Position numbers and translations under genes: made by a program. Below are positions 8,329 to 15,955 of a stretch of 64,000 bases of DNA, in pieces. Each line of letters starts with the position of its first letter. Position 1 is the first letter of the stretch. This DNA is from Pseudomonadota bacterium (GTDB lineage: Bacteria; Myxococcota_A; UBA796; GCA-2862545). Location: the NCBI GenBank assembly GCA_947505245.1, contig CANNIZ010000016.1:1-64000 (forward strand). Reading direction: 5' to 3'. A model generated the notes under the pieces. It ran no database searches. It saw nothing but the letters and a program-made list of their open reading frames with translations, and was not told the origin of the DNA.

Positions 8329-9116
8329 CAGATCCCCCGCATCCGGCCGCCGTCCGCCGCGATCGACTGGCCGCGCACGAAGCTCGCTGCCGGCGAACAC
8401 AGGAACGCGACCACCCGCCCGATCTCGGCCGGATCGGCGATTCGCTTCTCAGGGGCCAGCGCGGCCCACCCCGCGCGCACGTCGTCCACCACCTTGCCCG
8501 TCCGCGCTGCCACGCCCGACGCGAGGTCGCTCAACCGCTCCGTGTCGGTGTACCCGGGCAGCACGTTGTTCACGGTGATGCCCGGTGGAAGCTCGCCCGA
8601 CAGGGTCTTCGCCCACGCGCCCATCGCGCCGCGCACGGTGTTCCCGACGCCGAGGTTGTCGATCGGCTCTTTCACGGACGTCGACAACACGGTGACGATG
8701 CGGCCGTAGCCTGCCGCCTTCATCCCCGGCAGCGTCGCGCGCACCAGGGCCTGCGACGCGAGCACGTTGCGGCCGAACGCGACGAGCAGCTCTTCGTCGG
8801 TGGCGCCGAGGATCGGCCCCGCCTTCGGGCCGCCCGTACACAACACGAGGATCTGCGCCGGCCACGCTGCAAGGTGCTCGCCGACGAGGTTCGCGAGCGC
8901 GACACGATCGTCGAGATCGGCCACCAGAGACGCCGTCCGCGCAGCCCCGGCGGCGACAAGCTCCGCCTCGAGCGCTGTCAGCCGCGCCCCATCACGCGCG
9001 AGCCCCGTCACCGAGCACCCGAGCTCCGCGAGCGCCAGCGCCGCCGCGCGCCCGATGCCCCGGCTCGCCCCGCACACCAGCGCATGTCGACCTTGCAGCG
9101 ACCAGGGGCTATTCAT
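8328..9116 (-). CDS. SDR-family oxidoreductase lacking the canonical Tyr/Lys active site
   Basis: 262 residues with a Rossmann fold. The dinucleotide motif GASRGIG is near residue 18, and VNNVLPGYTDT is the conserved post-catalytic segment of FabG-like SDRs. The usual catalytic YxxxK is not present: at its position the protein reads GNTVRGAMGAWAK, with Gly for Tyr and Arg for Lys. An SDR subfamily with an SNxVR-type sequence in place of YxxxK is known from experience, so this is probably an inherited variant, not decay. The cofactor is presumably NAD(P). It is the first gene of a coupled operon with the luciferase-like and asparaginase-like genes. The ATG at 9116 has GGGAGG upstream at good spacing, which rules out the start at 9149. 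The 49-bp gap to the divergent GH57 gene must hold both promoters. Confidence 0.85.
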   Translation of the reverse strand: MNSPWSLQGRHALVCGASRGIGRAAALALAELGCSVTGLARDGARLTALEAELVAAGAARTASLVADLDDRVALANLVGEHLAAWPAQILVLCTGGPKAGPILGATDEELLVAFGRNVLASQALVRATLPGMKAAGYGRIVTVLSTSVKEPIDNLGVGNTVRGAMGAWAKTLSGELPPGITVNNVLPGYTDTERLSDLASGVAARTGKVVDDVRAGWAALAPEKRIADPAEIGRVVAFLCSPAASFVRGQSIAADGGRMRGI

Positions 9117-9165
9117 CGCGGTCCTCCCTCGACGCGGCACGTAGCGCATCGGTTACCGTCAAGCC

Positions 9166-10785
9166 ATGACCCCGGCTCCCCTCGGCGCGTTCGTCCTCGT
9201 CCTTCACGCGCACCTCCCGTGGGTGCTCGGCCACGGGCGTTGGCCGCACGGACAGAGCTGGCTGTTCGAAGCAGCCTCGGACGCGTGGCTGCCGCAGCTC
9301 GCGGTCCTCGATCGCCTCGCGAACGACGGGATCACCGCGAACTGGACGGTCGGCCTCACGCCGGTGCTGCTCGAACAGTTTGCGGCCGAACGGTTTCGCG
9401 ACGGGATGACCGACTGGCTGAAGGACCGCGAGGCCCGCGCGAAGGCCGACGTCAAGCGCCTGCGCGGCCACGTGATGGCCGACCTCGCCGAGCACTGGCG
9501 GCTCGTGTTCGCAGCCCAGCGCAAGCACTTCCGCTCCCTCGGACGCGACCTCGCGCGCGGGTTCGTCCGCCACGCGAACGCCGGCCGCATCGAGCTCCTC
9601 ACGTCCAACGCCACGCACGCCTACTCCCCGCTCGTGCGCACCGAGCGCTGCCTGCGCGCCCAGGTCCGCGCCGGTCTACACACGTCGAAACGCGCGAGGA
9701 TTCGCGCGAAGGGCGCGTGGTTCCCGGAGTGCGCCTACCGACCCTCCGTCGGCAAGGTGTACGCCGACGAGGGCGTGCGGTTCTTCTTCGCCGAGGCGAA
9801 GAACGTCGCCGCCGGCGTTCCGTTCGCGGTCCGCGGACCGCGCGGTCGGTTCGTGAAGCTCGAAAAGCACCCCATCGACGCGGGCTGGGGCTCGTCGTGC
9901 GACGTTCACCGCGTCGCCGAGGGAGGCCACGTGCTCAACCTCGCCGTGTTCGCGCGCTGCCCCGAGGTGTCCGAACAGGTGTGGTCGGCGAAGCACGGGT
10001 ACCCCGGCGACCCGCGCTACCTCGAGTTCCACAAGCGCGAAGGCCAGGCCGGGCACCGGTACTGGCGCGTCACCGGGTCGAACGTCGACCTCGGCGGAAA
10101 GCACCTGTACGAGCCCGCCGCCGCCGCCGAAGCGGTCCGCGACCAGGCCGACCACTTCGTCCGCCTCGTGCGGGGCCGGATGATGCAGCACCGGGCAATG
10201 ACGGGGCGTCCCGCCGTCGTGTGCGCCCCGTTCGACGCCGAGCTGTTCGGCCACTGGTGGCACGAAGGGCCCGCGTTCCTCGAGGCCGTCGCGCGCAACA
10301 TGCACAGGCACCCCGAGGTCGCCGCCCGCACAGCGTCGCACGCCCTCGCGGAGCGCCCTCCCGACCGCGCGATCACCGTCGCCGAGGGGTCGTGGGGCGA
10401 CGGCGCCGACCACCGCGTGTGGCAGGACGATCGCGTGCGCTACTGGTGGGACGTGCAGCACCACGCCGAGGAGCGCCTGCTGCGCGCGATCGACTCGGCT
10501 CCGTGGCGCGACGACGAGAACCTGCGCGGCTGGCTCGTCGACGCCGCGCGCGAATTGCTGCTGCTGCAGGCATCGGACTGGGCGTTCGTCATCACCACGC
10601 GCGGTGCTGTCGACTACGGGCACCGGCGCATCGGTGAGCACGGCGCCCGCTTCGAAGCGCTGATGAACGCGGTCGACGACCTCGGCGCAGGGCGCGTCCC
10701 CGACGCCGGGTCCTTGGCGACCCGCGCCCTCTCCGAAGCGGTCGACACCGCGTTCCCCGACCTCGACCTGTCCTGGTGGACCTAG
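9166..10785 (+). CDS. Glycoside hydrolase family 57 protein (1,4-alpha-glucan branching enzyme-like)
   Basis: 539 residues, similar in length to GH57 branching enzymes. The family motifs are in order: HAHLP at the N-terminus, LLTSNATHAYSP, WFPECAY with the predicted nucleophile Glu188, APFDAELFGHWW with the predicted acid/base Asp357, and EGSWGDGADHRVW near the C-terminal helical domain. GH57 branching enzymes cut an alpha-1,4-glucan and re-form an alpha-1,6 branch; related members are amylases or 4-alpha-glucanotransferases, which cannot be excluded. There is no signal peptide, so it should act in the cytoplasm on glycogen. No other glycogen gene is nearby. It is divergent from the SDR operon, and its TAG stop is shared with the convergent hydrolase through a CTAG palindrome. 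Confidence 0.88.
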   Translation: MTPAPLGAFVLVLHAHLPWVLGHGRWPHGQSWLFEAASDAWLPQLAVLDRLANDGITANWTVGLTPVLLEQFAAERFRDGMTDWLKDREARAKADVKRLRGHVMADLAEHWRLVFAAQRKHFRSLGRDLARGFVRHANAGRIELLTSNATHAYSPLVRTERCLRAQVRAGLHTSKRARIRAKGAWFPECAYRPSVGKVYADEGVRFFFAEAKNVAAGVPFAVRGPRGRFVKLEKHPIDAGWGSSCDVHRVAEGGHVLNLAVFARCPEVSEQVWSAKHGYPGDPRYLEFHKREGQAGHRYWRVTGSNVDLGGKHLYEPAAAAEAVRDQADHFVRLVRGRMMQHRAMTGRPAVVCAPFDAELFGHWWHEGPAFLEAVARNMHRHPEVAARTASHALAERPPDRAITVAEGSWGDGADHRVWQDDRVRYWWDVQHHAEERLLRAIDSAPWRDDENLRGWLVDAARELLLLQASDWAFVITTRGAVDYGHRRIGEHGARFEALMNAVDDLGAGRVPDAGSLATRALSEAVDTAFPDLDLSWWT

Positions 10786-11525
10786 GCCAGCAGCTGCCCG
10801 AGGACCCACTCCGGGTCGTCCAGCGGAAGATCGTGCCCACCCGTCGGGTGCAGGCGGAGTTCAGCGTCGTACCGCTTCGCGACCGCGCGCGAGCACGCGG
10901 GCGACACCATCCGGTCACCTTCGGAGGCGAGCACGAGCAGCGGCACCGTTAAGGCCGCCGGAGATCGCGCGCGGGACGCCGCCGCGAGCTGCCGGACCAG
11001 CGTCGCATACGGGACGGGCGCTTCCTTCGCGAGCTGCACGTACGCCTCGGCGCGCCCTCGACCGCGTTCGGTGTTGGACACCAGTCCGAGGATCGCGCGC
11101 TCCCGGGCGATGGGATCGCGTATCGCGACGGCCCGGAAGATCGTCGACAGGGCCTCCGTCGACAGGCGATCCGACAGCGACGAGAGGTCGCGCGCCGAGG
11201 TGTTGCTCACCGCGACGCGGACGAAGTCACCGGGGTAGCGGGCCGCCCAGTCAAGCGCGACCATGCCGCCGAGCGACGCCGCGAACAGCCCGAACGGACC
11301 GCGATCCCCGCGCGCGGCAAGGAAGCGCCCGCGGAGGTCGTCCACCATCTTGGGCACGGTCGTCGGGCACGGCTTTTCGCGTTCGGTGCCGACGCCTGGA
11401 AGATCCAGGGCCAGCACCTCGCCGTCGTCTCCGAGCGCGGCCCGAAGCCTGTCGTCGAAGCCGTCCCAGTGACGCACCTCGCGCACCAGCCCCCGCAACA
11501 GCAACCACCGCTTCGGCTTGTCCAT
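10782..11525 (-). CDS. Alpha/beta-hydrolase fold protein
   Basis: 247 residues. The nucleophile elbow is LFAASLGGM (Ser84), with Ala in place of the first Gly of GxSxG. The acid is likely in LLVLASEGDRMVSP and the base is the His of TGGHDLP near the C-terminus, so a complete Ser-Asp-His triad is visible. The fold predicts an esterase, lipase or thioesterase-like activity on an unknown substrate; there is no signal peptide. The start at 11525 gives MDKPKRW. The longer 11582 start would overlap the divergent dehydratase promoter and start and was rejected. Stop codons of this gene and the GH57 gene overlap in a CTAG palindrome at 10782-10785. Confidence 0.82.
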   Translation of the reverse strand: MDKPKRWLLLRGLVREVRHWDGFDDRLRAALGDDGEVLALDLPGVGTEREKPCPTTVPKMVDDLRGRFLAARGDRGPFGLFAASLGGMVALDWAARYPGDFVRVAVSNTSARDLSSLSDRLSTEALSTIFRAVAIRDPIARERAILGLVSNTERGRGRAEAYVQLAKEAPVPYATLVRQLAAASRARSPAALTVPLLVLASEGDRMVSPACSRAVAKRYDAELRLHPTGGHDLPLDDPEWVLGQLLA

Positions 11526-11559
11526 CGGCGGAGGATACGCGACAACCCGAGGGCACACC

Positions 11560-12498
11560 ATGACGGTCACGCTGCAGGCCATCGAACAGGCCGCGATCTA
11601 CCTGCGCGACCACGTCGCGAAGACACCCGTCGAGGCTTCGGCCGTCGGTGTGCTCAAGCTCGAGAACCGCCAGGTCACAGGCTCCTTCAAGGTGCGCGGC
11701 GCGCTGTGGAAGCTCGCCCGCACCGCGCCGGGAACCGCGGTGGCCGCCGCTTCCGCGGGCAACCACGGCCTCGGCCTCGCCTACGCCGCCCGCCTGCGCG
11801 GCGCAGCGGCAACGATCTACGTCCCGTCCACGGTCGACGCCGCAAAGGCGCGCGGCATCCTCGCGCTCGGTGCGACGCTCGTTCGTTCTCCGCACGCCGG
11901 CTACGACGACACCGCCGCTTGGGGCGCCGAGCGCGCAGCGAACGACGGCCTGTCGTGGGTTTCCGCGTACGAAGATCCCGACATCATCGCAGGCAACGGC
12001 GGCTCGCTCGCCCTCGAGATCCTCGATCAGGTGCCGGACGTCGACACCATCGTCGTCCCCACGGGCGGCGGCGGCATGCTCGCCGGGGTCGTCACCGCTG
12101 TCCTCGCGCGGCGGCCCGCGGTGCGAGTCGTCGCAGTCCAACACGAGGGGTGCCCGGCCCTCGCGTGGTCGCTCGCGCGCGGCCAGGTCGTGACGCATAC
12201 GGAGCCGTTCGACACCGCGGCGGGCGGTTTGGAAGGCGGCTTCGGCGCGCTGAACTTCGAGATCGTCCGCGGCCACGTCGACACGGCCACCGTCAGCGAG
12301 GCCGAGCTCTTCGAAGCGATGCGGTTCTTGTGGGACGAACACCGGGAGGTCGCCGAGCCCAGCGGCGCCGCAGCGATCGCCGCCGTTCGTGCAGGCCGCG
12401 TCGACGCGGGCCCGCGAACCGTCGTCGTCGTCACGGGCCGGAACGTGGCTCGAGCGACGCTGGTTCGGGCGCTGCAAGAAGGGCGAGACGCGACCTGA
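11560..12498 (+). CDS. PLP-dependent threonine dehydratase/serine racemase-like enzyme
   Basis: 312 residues, fold-type II PLP enzyme without the C-terminal ACT regulatory domain of biosynthetic IlvA. The Schiff-base lysine is Lys44 in GSFKVRGA, the SAGNHGLGLA loop is the substrate/carboxylate loop, and TGGGGMLAG is the glycine-rich phosphate-binding loop. Such proteins deaminate Thr/Ser to 2-oxoacids or racemise Ser, and sequence alone does not separate these. The ATG at 11560 follows GAGGG at suitable spacing; a start at 11518 was rejected as lacking a Shine-Dalgarno. It is divergent from the hydrolase gene (34-nt gap). Its 3' end overlaps the convergent SRPBCC-like gene by 68 nt, which is unusual for this window. 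Confidence 0.85.
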   Translation: MTVTLQAIEQAAIYLRDHVAKTPVEASAVGVLKLENRQVTGSFKVRGALWKLARTAPGTAVAAASAGNHGLGLAYAARLRGAAATIYVPSTVDAAKARGILALGATLVRSPHAGYDDTAAWGAERAANDGLSWVSAYEDPDIIAGNGGSLALEILDQVPDVDTIVVPTGGGGMLAGVVTAVLARRPAVRVVAVQHEGCPALAWSLARGQVVTHTEPFDTAAGGLEGGFGALNFEIVRGHVDTATVSEAELFEAMRFLWDEHREVAEPSGAAAIAAVRAGRVDAGPRTVVVVTGRNVARATLVRALQEGRDAT

Positions 12499-12823
12499 GC
12501 CAGCGCTCGAGATCGTGCCGGAGCAACGCGGGGATCGCCGTCGGAAACACGAGCTCCACGTCGGCCGAGACGACCGCGCCGACCGTCACGACCACCGTGC
12601 ACGCCGACAACTCACCCTCGACCATCGCGACCTCGGCGCCATCCGCGTGCGGCACCACCTGAAGCCCGACGCGCAGCGGCCGCGGCCCCGCGAGATCGAG
12701 ATCGACACGGCCCGCGTGCCCCGAACGAGCCCCTGGCCACCACGTGGACCACCGCTCGGGCGCGAGGCGCGCGCGAATGATCTCGGTCGAGGCCTGTGCG
12801 GGTACGTCCAGCCGGAAACGCAC
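12431..12823 (-). CDS. Small SRPBCC/START-like domain protein (DUF)
   Basis: 130 residues from a GTG start at 12823, whose first base is the last base of the upstream RecG-like stop (TAGTG). No other start fits this coupling; longer versions of the frame begin inside the RecG-like coding region. The alternating strand pattern, an early FRLDVPAQAS segment, a WSTWWPG loop and a long C-terminal helix (LLRHDLERWLRSRLALL) resemble the SRPBCC helix-grip fold used for binding hydrophobic ligands. This is fold-level resemblance, not a family match. It is the last gene of the pyrB-greA-RecG-like operon. Its last 68 nt overlap the convergent dehydratase gene. Confidence 0.6.
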   Translation of the reverse strand: MRFRLDVPAQASTEIIRARLAPERWSTWWPGARSGHAGRVDLDLAGPRPLRVGLQVVPHADGAEVAMVEGELSACTVVVTVGAVVSADVELVFPTAIPALLRHDLERWLRSRLALLAAPEPASLEPRSGP

Positions 12824-15447
12824 TACTTGCGCTTCCGCCGACGACGCCGGCGTTTCCCGGAGGCGCCACCTGGGCCCCCCGCATCGGGCAGCGGGCACGG
12901 CGTGGGAAGCAGCTCGTCCCACCGGTCCCGCAGGGTCTTGCCGAGGTCGTTGTGCAGGCCGCGGCGCAGCGACGGATCGTCCGTCAACAGCTCGTGCGCC
13001 TCTTCGCGCGCCAGCACGAGCAGCTCGCGATCGGCGGCTGGATCGAGCCAACGCAGGCGCGACCCGCCGTGCACGTCGCGCGCGATCAGCGGCGCGAGGC
13101 CGCGCGTCTTCGCATCCCACTCGGCGACGGCCCAGGCGTCGCCCGGCTCGGTGATGCGCTTGATGCGCTCGAGGCCCGCGTGATCGGGCTCACGGCCGGT
13201 GATCAACACTAGGCGGGCTTCGCCTCCGATGCCGTCGGAGACATGGCCCTGCAAGCGCAGCAACCTGTGCAACGGCATCCGGTCGGCCTGCTCGACGACG
13301 AGCACCGTGGCGGCCGCGACCGGCGGCCCGTCTTCTACGGGCGCGGTGGCGACGAGCACGTCCGCGCGCCGATGGCGGAACTCCTCGTACACGCGCTGCC
13401 GGTCTTCGCGCGGCTGCTGGCCGTGGAACAACGACACGCGCAGGCCAGGGAACATCTTGGACGCGAGCACGTCGACCACCTGCTTGGCCTCGCGGAGGTC
13501 GAGCACGTCGACCTGGCGGCCTTCGTCCGACGCGGCCATCGGGAACAACACGTACGCCTGCCGCCCGGATGCGACGGCCGCCACGGCGACCTTGTACGCT
13601 TCTTCGCGGTGGTCTTCCCCGAACACCGAGACCACCGGCGCCGGGCGAACGCTCTGCAGCACCGAGAGATCGCAGTCTCCGTAGGCCGACAACATGACGG
13701 CGGCGGGGATCGGCGTGGTGCCGACGACGAGCAGGTCCGGGCGCGGCGCGCGCATCTGCTGGAGTTTGGCGGGCGCGCGGCCCCAGGGCTCGCGCTCTTC
13801 CGCGATCACGAGCCCGAGGCGGCGGTATTCGACGTCATGGTCGAGCATGTCCGCGGTGCCGAACAACACGTGGATGTCGCCGCGGCGTAGCGCCTCGCGT
13901 TGCGCCTTGGTGGGCTCGCCATCGACGAATTTTGCGACGATGCCGATCTCTCGCAGCAACGGCTCGGCGAACGCGTACCGCAGCTCGGCGCTCATCGCGT
14001 CGGGCGCGGTGATGACGACCTGCGCCTTCGTCTCGGCGACCAGCGCAGCCGCGTGCAGGGCCACCTGGAACTTCCCTGTCCCACCCGGTCCGGTGAGGAC
14101 GCGTTGCATGGGGATCGTGCGCCGCAGATCGCGCTTGATGTCTTCGAGCGCGCTCGCCCGCGTGTCATCGAGGGGGTCTTCGCTCTGCTGGGAAAGGCGC
14201 GCCGACGCGAGGTGCGTGAGCACGTGCGCGATGCCACGCTCGCGGGACGCCTGGAAGCGCGGCGTCTCGAGGGCGAGCTGGAGCAGCAACGCCTCATCGA
14301 ACGCGAGGCGTCGGCGGGCGTCGGGGCGCGCGGTGCCGAGGCGATGCACGTTCAAGATCGCGTCCGACAGCTTGGGAAGCACGAGCCGCGCCCGCGCTGC
14401 AACGTCCAACGTGTCGCGCACCTGCTCGGCCATCGGCAGGAACCGCCACAGGAGCACGCGGATCACCGCGTCATCAATGCCTTCAACGCCGTAGCGGTTG
14501 AGCCGCACGACGTTGCCATCCGAGTGGACGGGCTCGGCGTCGTACAACACGGAGCGATCGTCCACGGTGCGCACGTCGCCCACCAACACGACTCGCGACT
14601 CGGGCGCCATCGCCTCCACGAACCACATCGCCACCGGGCGCGAGAACCGGACCTCGAGCGCGCCGGCCCCGAACAGCTCGAACGACGTCGACGCGGGCGC
14701 TCCCGGCACCAGGCGCGTGACGCGACGGCGCACGCGACCACCGACGGCCGCGCGGCCCTCTGGCAGCGTGCGACCTGCGCCGTGGATCGGACGCACGACG
14801 ATCTCGTCGACGGGAGGCAGCAGCAGCAGGTCGGCGATCGTCTCGATCCCCTCCTCTGCGAGCGCCAGCGCGAGCTCTGGATCGACGACGATGCCACCGG
14901 GAAGTGCAGGTTCCCCGAGGCCGAGCCCCGTGTGGGCCGGATCCCCGAGGCGAAACCCCTTCTCTTCGTCTTCCTCGACGATCTCGAGGACGTCGTCGTC
15001 AAGGACGCCTGCGACGATCGTCTCCTCGACGAGCACGTCGCGTTCCAACGCTTCGAACGCAGGCAGCTCGCCCTGGGGCGGCGAGAGCTTCCCTTCGAGC
15101 GGAAGTCCGAGCCAGGCATCGAGCCGGCCGATCGTCTGCCACATCGCCCGCGCCCGCGCGGGTCGGTCCTCGGCTTCGTCAAAGCCCGAGAGGGAGTTAC
15201 CGATTTCGACCACCGCCTCGCGCACCGGCGCGGGAAGATCGAGCTTGAGGGCTGGGTTGAACCAGTGCCCACCGTTGGCCCCGAGGTAGCGGATCTCGGT
15301 CGCGCGCACGTCGACGTCGCTCGAGATCCACGCCAATACTCGTCGCAGCGGTCGAAGCGCGCGATCGAGCTCGTCGATCGGCATCGCAGGCTCGTACGGT
15401 ACGAGGTCCACGGGGGTCCGTACGGTCATCGACGCATCGTTCGTCAT
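12823..15447 (-). CDS. Degenerate RecG-like helicase paralogue, probably ATPase-dead
   Basis: 874 residues. The order matches RecG: an N-terminal helical region, a wedge/OB segment (VRRRVTRLVPG...RVVLVGDV), the RRLAFDEALLLQL linker, then two RecA-like lobes. The lobes keep RecG-specific landmarks such as FGTADMLDHDVEYRRLGLVI, TTPIPAAVMLSAYGD, SLFHGQQPREDRQ and VLVATAPVEDGPPVAAATVLVVE. The catalytic motifs are broken: Walker A is GPGGTGKF (452-460) instead of GDVGSGKT, motif II is AEER (549-552) instead of DEQH, motif III is GTTPIP instead of TATPIP, and motif VI is LQGHVSDG (~732-739) instead of LRGRVGRG. It should bind branched DNA but not translocate. The C-terminus is a Gly/Arg/Lys tail. 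The start at 15447 overlaps the greA stop (ATGA). A true recG is expected elsewhere. Confidence 0.85.
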   Translation of the reverse strand: MTNDASMTVRTPVDLVPYEPAMPIDELDRALRPLRRVLAWISSDVDVRATEIRYLGANGGHWFNPALKLDLPAPVREAVVEIGNSLSGFDEAEDRPARARAMWQTIGRLDAWLGLPLEGKLSPPQGELPAFEALERDVLVEETIVAGVLDDDVLEIVEEDEEKGFRLGDPAHTGLGLGEPALPGGIVVDPELALALAEEGIETIADLLLLPPVDEIVVRPIHGAGRTLPEGRAAVGGRVRRRVTRLVPGAPASTSFELFGAGALEVRFSRPVAMWFVEAMAPESRVVLVGDVRTVDDRSVLYDAEPVHSDGNVVRLNRYGVEGIDDAVIRVLLWRFLPMAEQVRDTLDVAARARLVLPKLSDAILNVHRLGTARPDARRRLAFDEALLLQLALETPRFQASRERGIAHVLTHLASARLSQQSEDPLDDTRASALEDIKRDLRRTIPMQRVLTGPGGTGKFQVALHAAALVAETKAQVVITAPDAMSAELRYAFAEPLLREIGIVAKFVDGEPTKAQREALRRGDIHVLFGTADMLDHDVEYRRLGLVIAEEREPWGRAPAKLQQMRAPRPDLLVVGTTPIPAAVMLSAYGDCDLSVLQSVRPAPVVSVFGEDHREEAYKVAVAAVASGRQAYVLFPMAASDEGRQVDVLDLREAKQVVDVLASKMFPGLRVSLFHGQQPREDRQRVYEEFRHRRADVLVATAPVEDGPPVAAATVLVVEQADRMPLHRLLRLQGHVSDGIGGEARLVLITGREPDHAGLERIKRITEPGDAWAVAEWDAKTRGLAPLIARDVHGGSRLRWLDPAADRELLVLAREEAHELLTDDPSLRRGLHNDLGKTLRDRWDELLPTPCPLPDAGGPGGASGKRRRRRRKRK

Positions 15448-15920
15448 ACGTAGAGGACCTCGATGATTTCCCATTTCTGGGTGCCGCCTGGCGCGGGGAT
15501 CGTGATCTCTTCGCCCTCGGACCGGCCGATCAGGGCCTTTGCAACAGGCGTCTGGTAGCTCAGCAGGCCGTTCGCGATGTCCGCCTCCGTCTCACCGACG
15601 ATGCGCCACGTCCGCTGCGTACCTTCCTTGTTTTCGAGCTTCACGGTGACCCCGAACACCACGCGCCCGTCTTTCTTCGGGAGCTTGGTGACGTCGATGA
15701 TCTCGGCTGAGCTCACCCGACCTTCGAGATCGGAGATCTTCGCAGCGATCATCGACTGCGCCTCCTTCGCGGAGCTGTATTCAGCGTTCTCGCTAAGGTC
15801 CCCGTGCGCACGCGCCTCTTCGATGGCGCGCACGTTCTGTGGGCGAAGCACCTCTTTGTGGTGTTTCAGGTCGCGCAGCAGGGCTTCGTAGCCTGCCGGC
15901 GTGATGGGGTTCCGGGTCAT
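15444..15920 (-). CDS. greA: Transcription elongation factor GreA
   Basis: 158 residues, the standard GreA length. The N-terminal coiled-coil tip carries HGDLSENAEYSSAKE, whose acidic residues enter the RNA polymerase secondary channel and stimulate transcript cleavage. The C-terminal FKBP-like domain ends in the usual SPVAKALIGRxxGE-like segment (here TPVAKALIGRSEGEE) and a WEIIEV strand. It releases backtracked RNA polymerase. The ATG at 15920 has GGAGA upstream. The gene lies 35 nt after the dihydroorotase-like stop and overlaps the RecG-like start by 4 nt, so it probably belongs to the pyrB operon transcript and is translationally coupled to the RecG-like gene. Confidence 0.95.
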   Translation of the reverse strand: MTRNPITPAGYEALLRDLKHHKEVLRPQNVRAIEEARAHGDLSENAEYSSAKEAQSMIAAKISDLEGRVSSAEIIDVTKLPKKDGRVVFGVTVKLENKEGTQRTWRIVGETEADIANGLLSYQTPVAKALIGRSEGEEITIPAPGGTQKWEIIEVLYV

Positions 15921-15955
15921 CGGGTCTCCGTTACGACCCGGCCGTGTAACCGGGA

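Noticed and set aside
12823-15447. An active RecG helicase
   Set aside because: All ATPase motifs are degenerate, so the plain recG assignment would be misleading.
13900-15453. Long plus-strand frame antisense to the RecG-like gene
   Set aside because: Arg-rich shadow frame without conserved motifs; the minus-strand frame has clear RecG landmarks.
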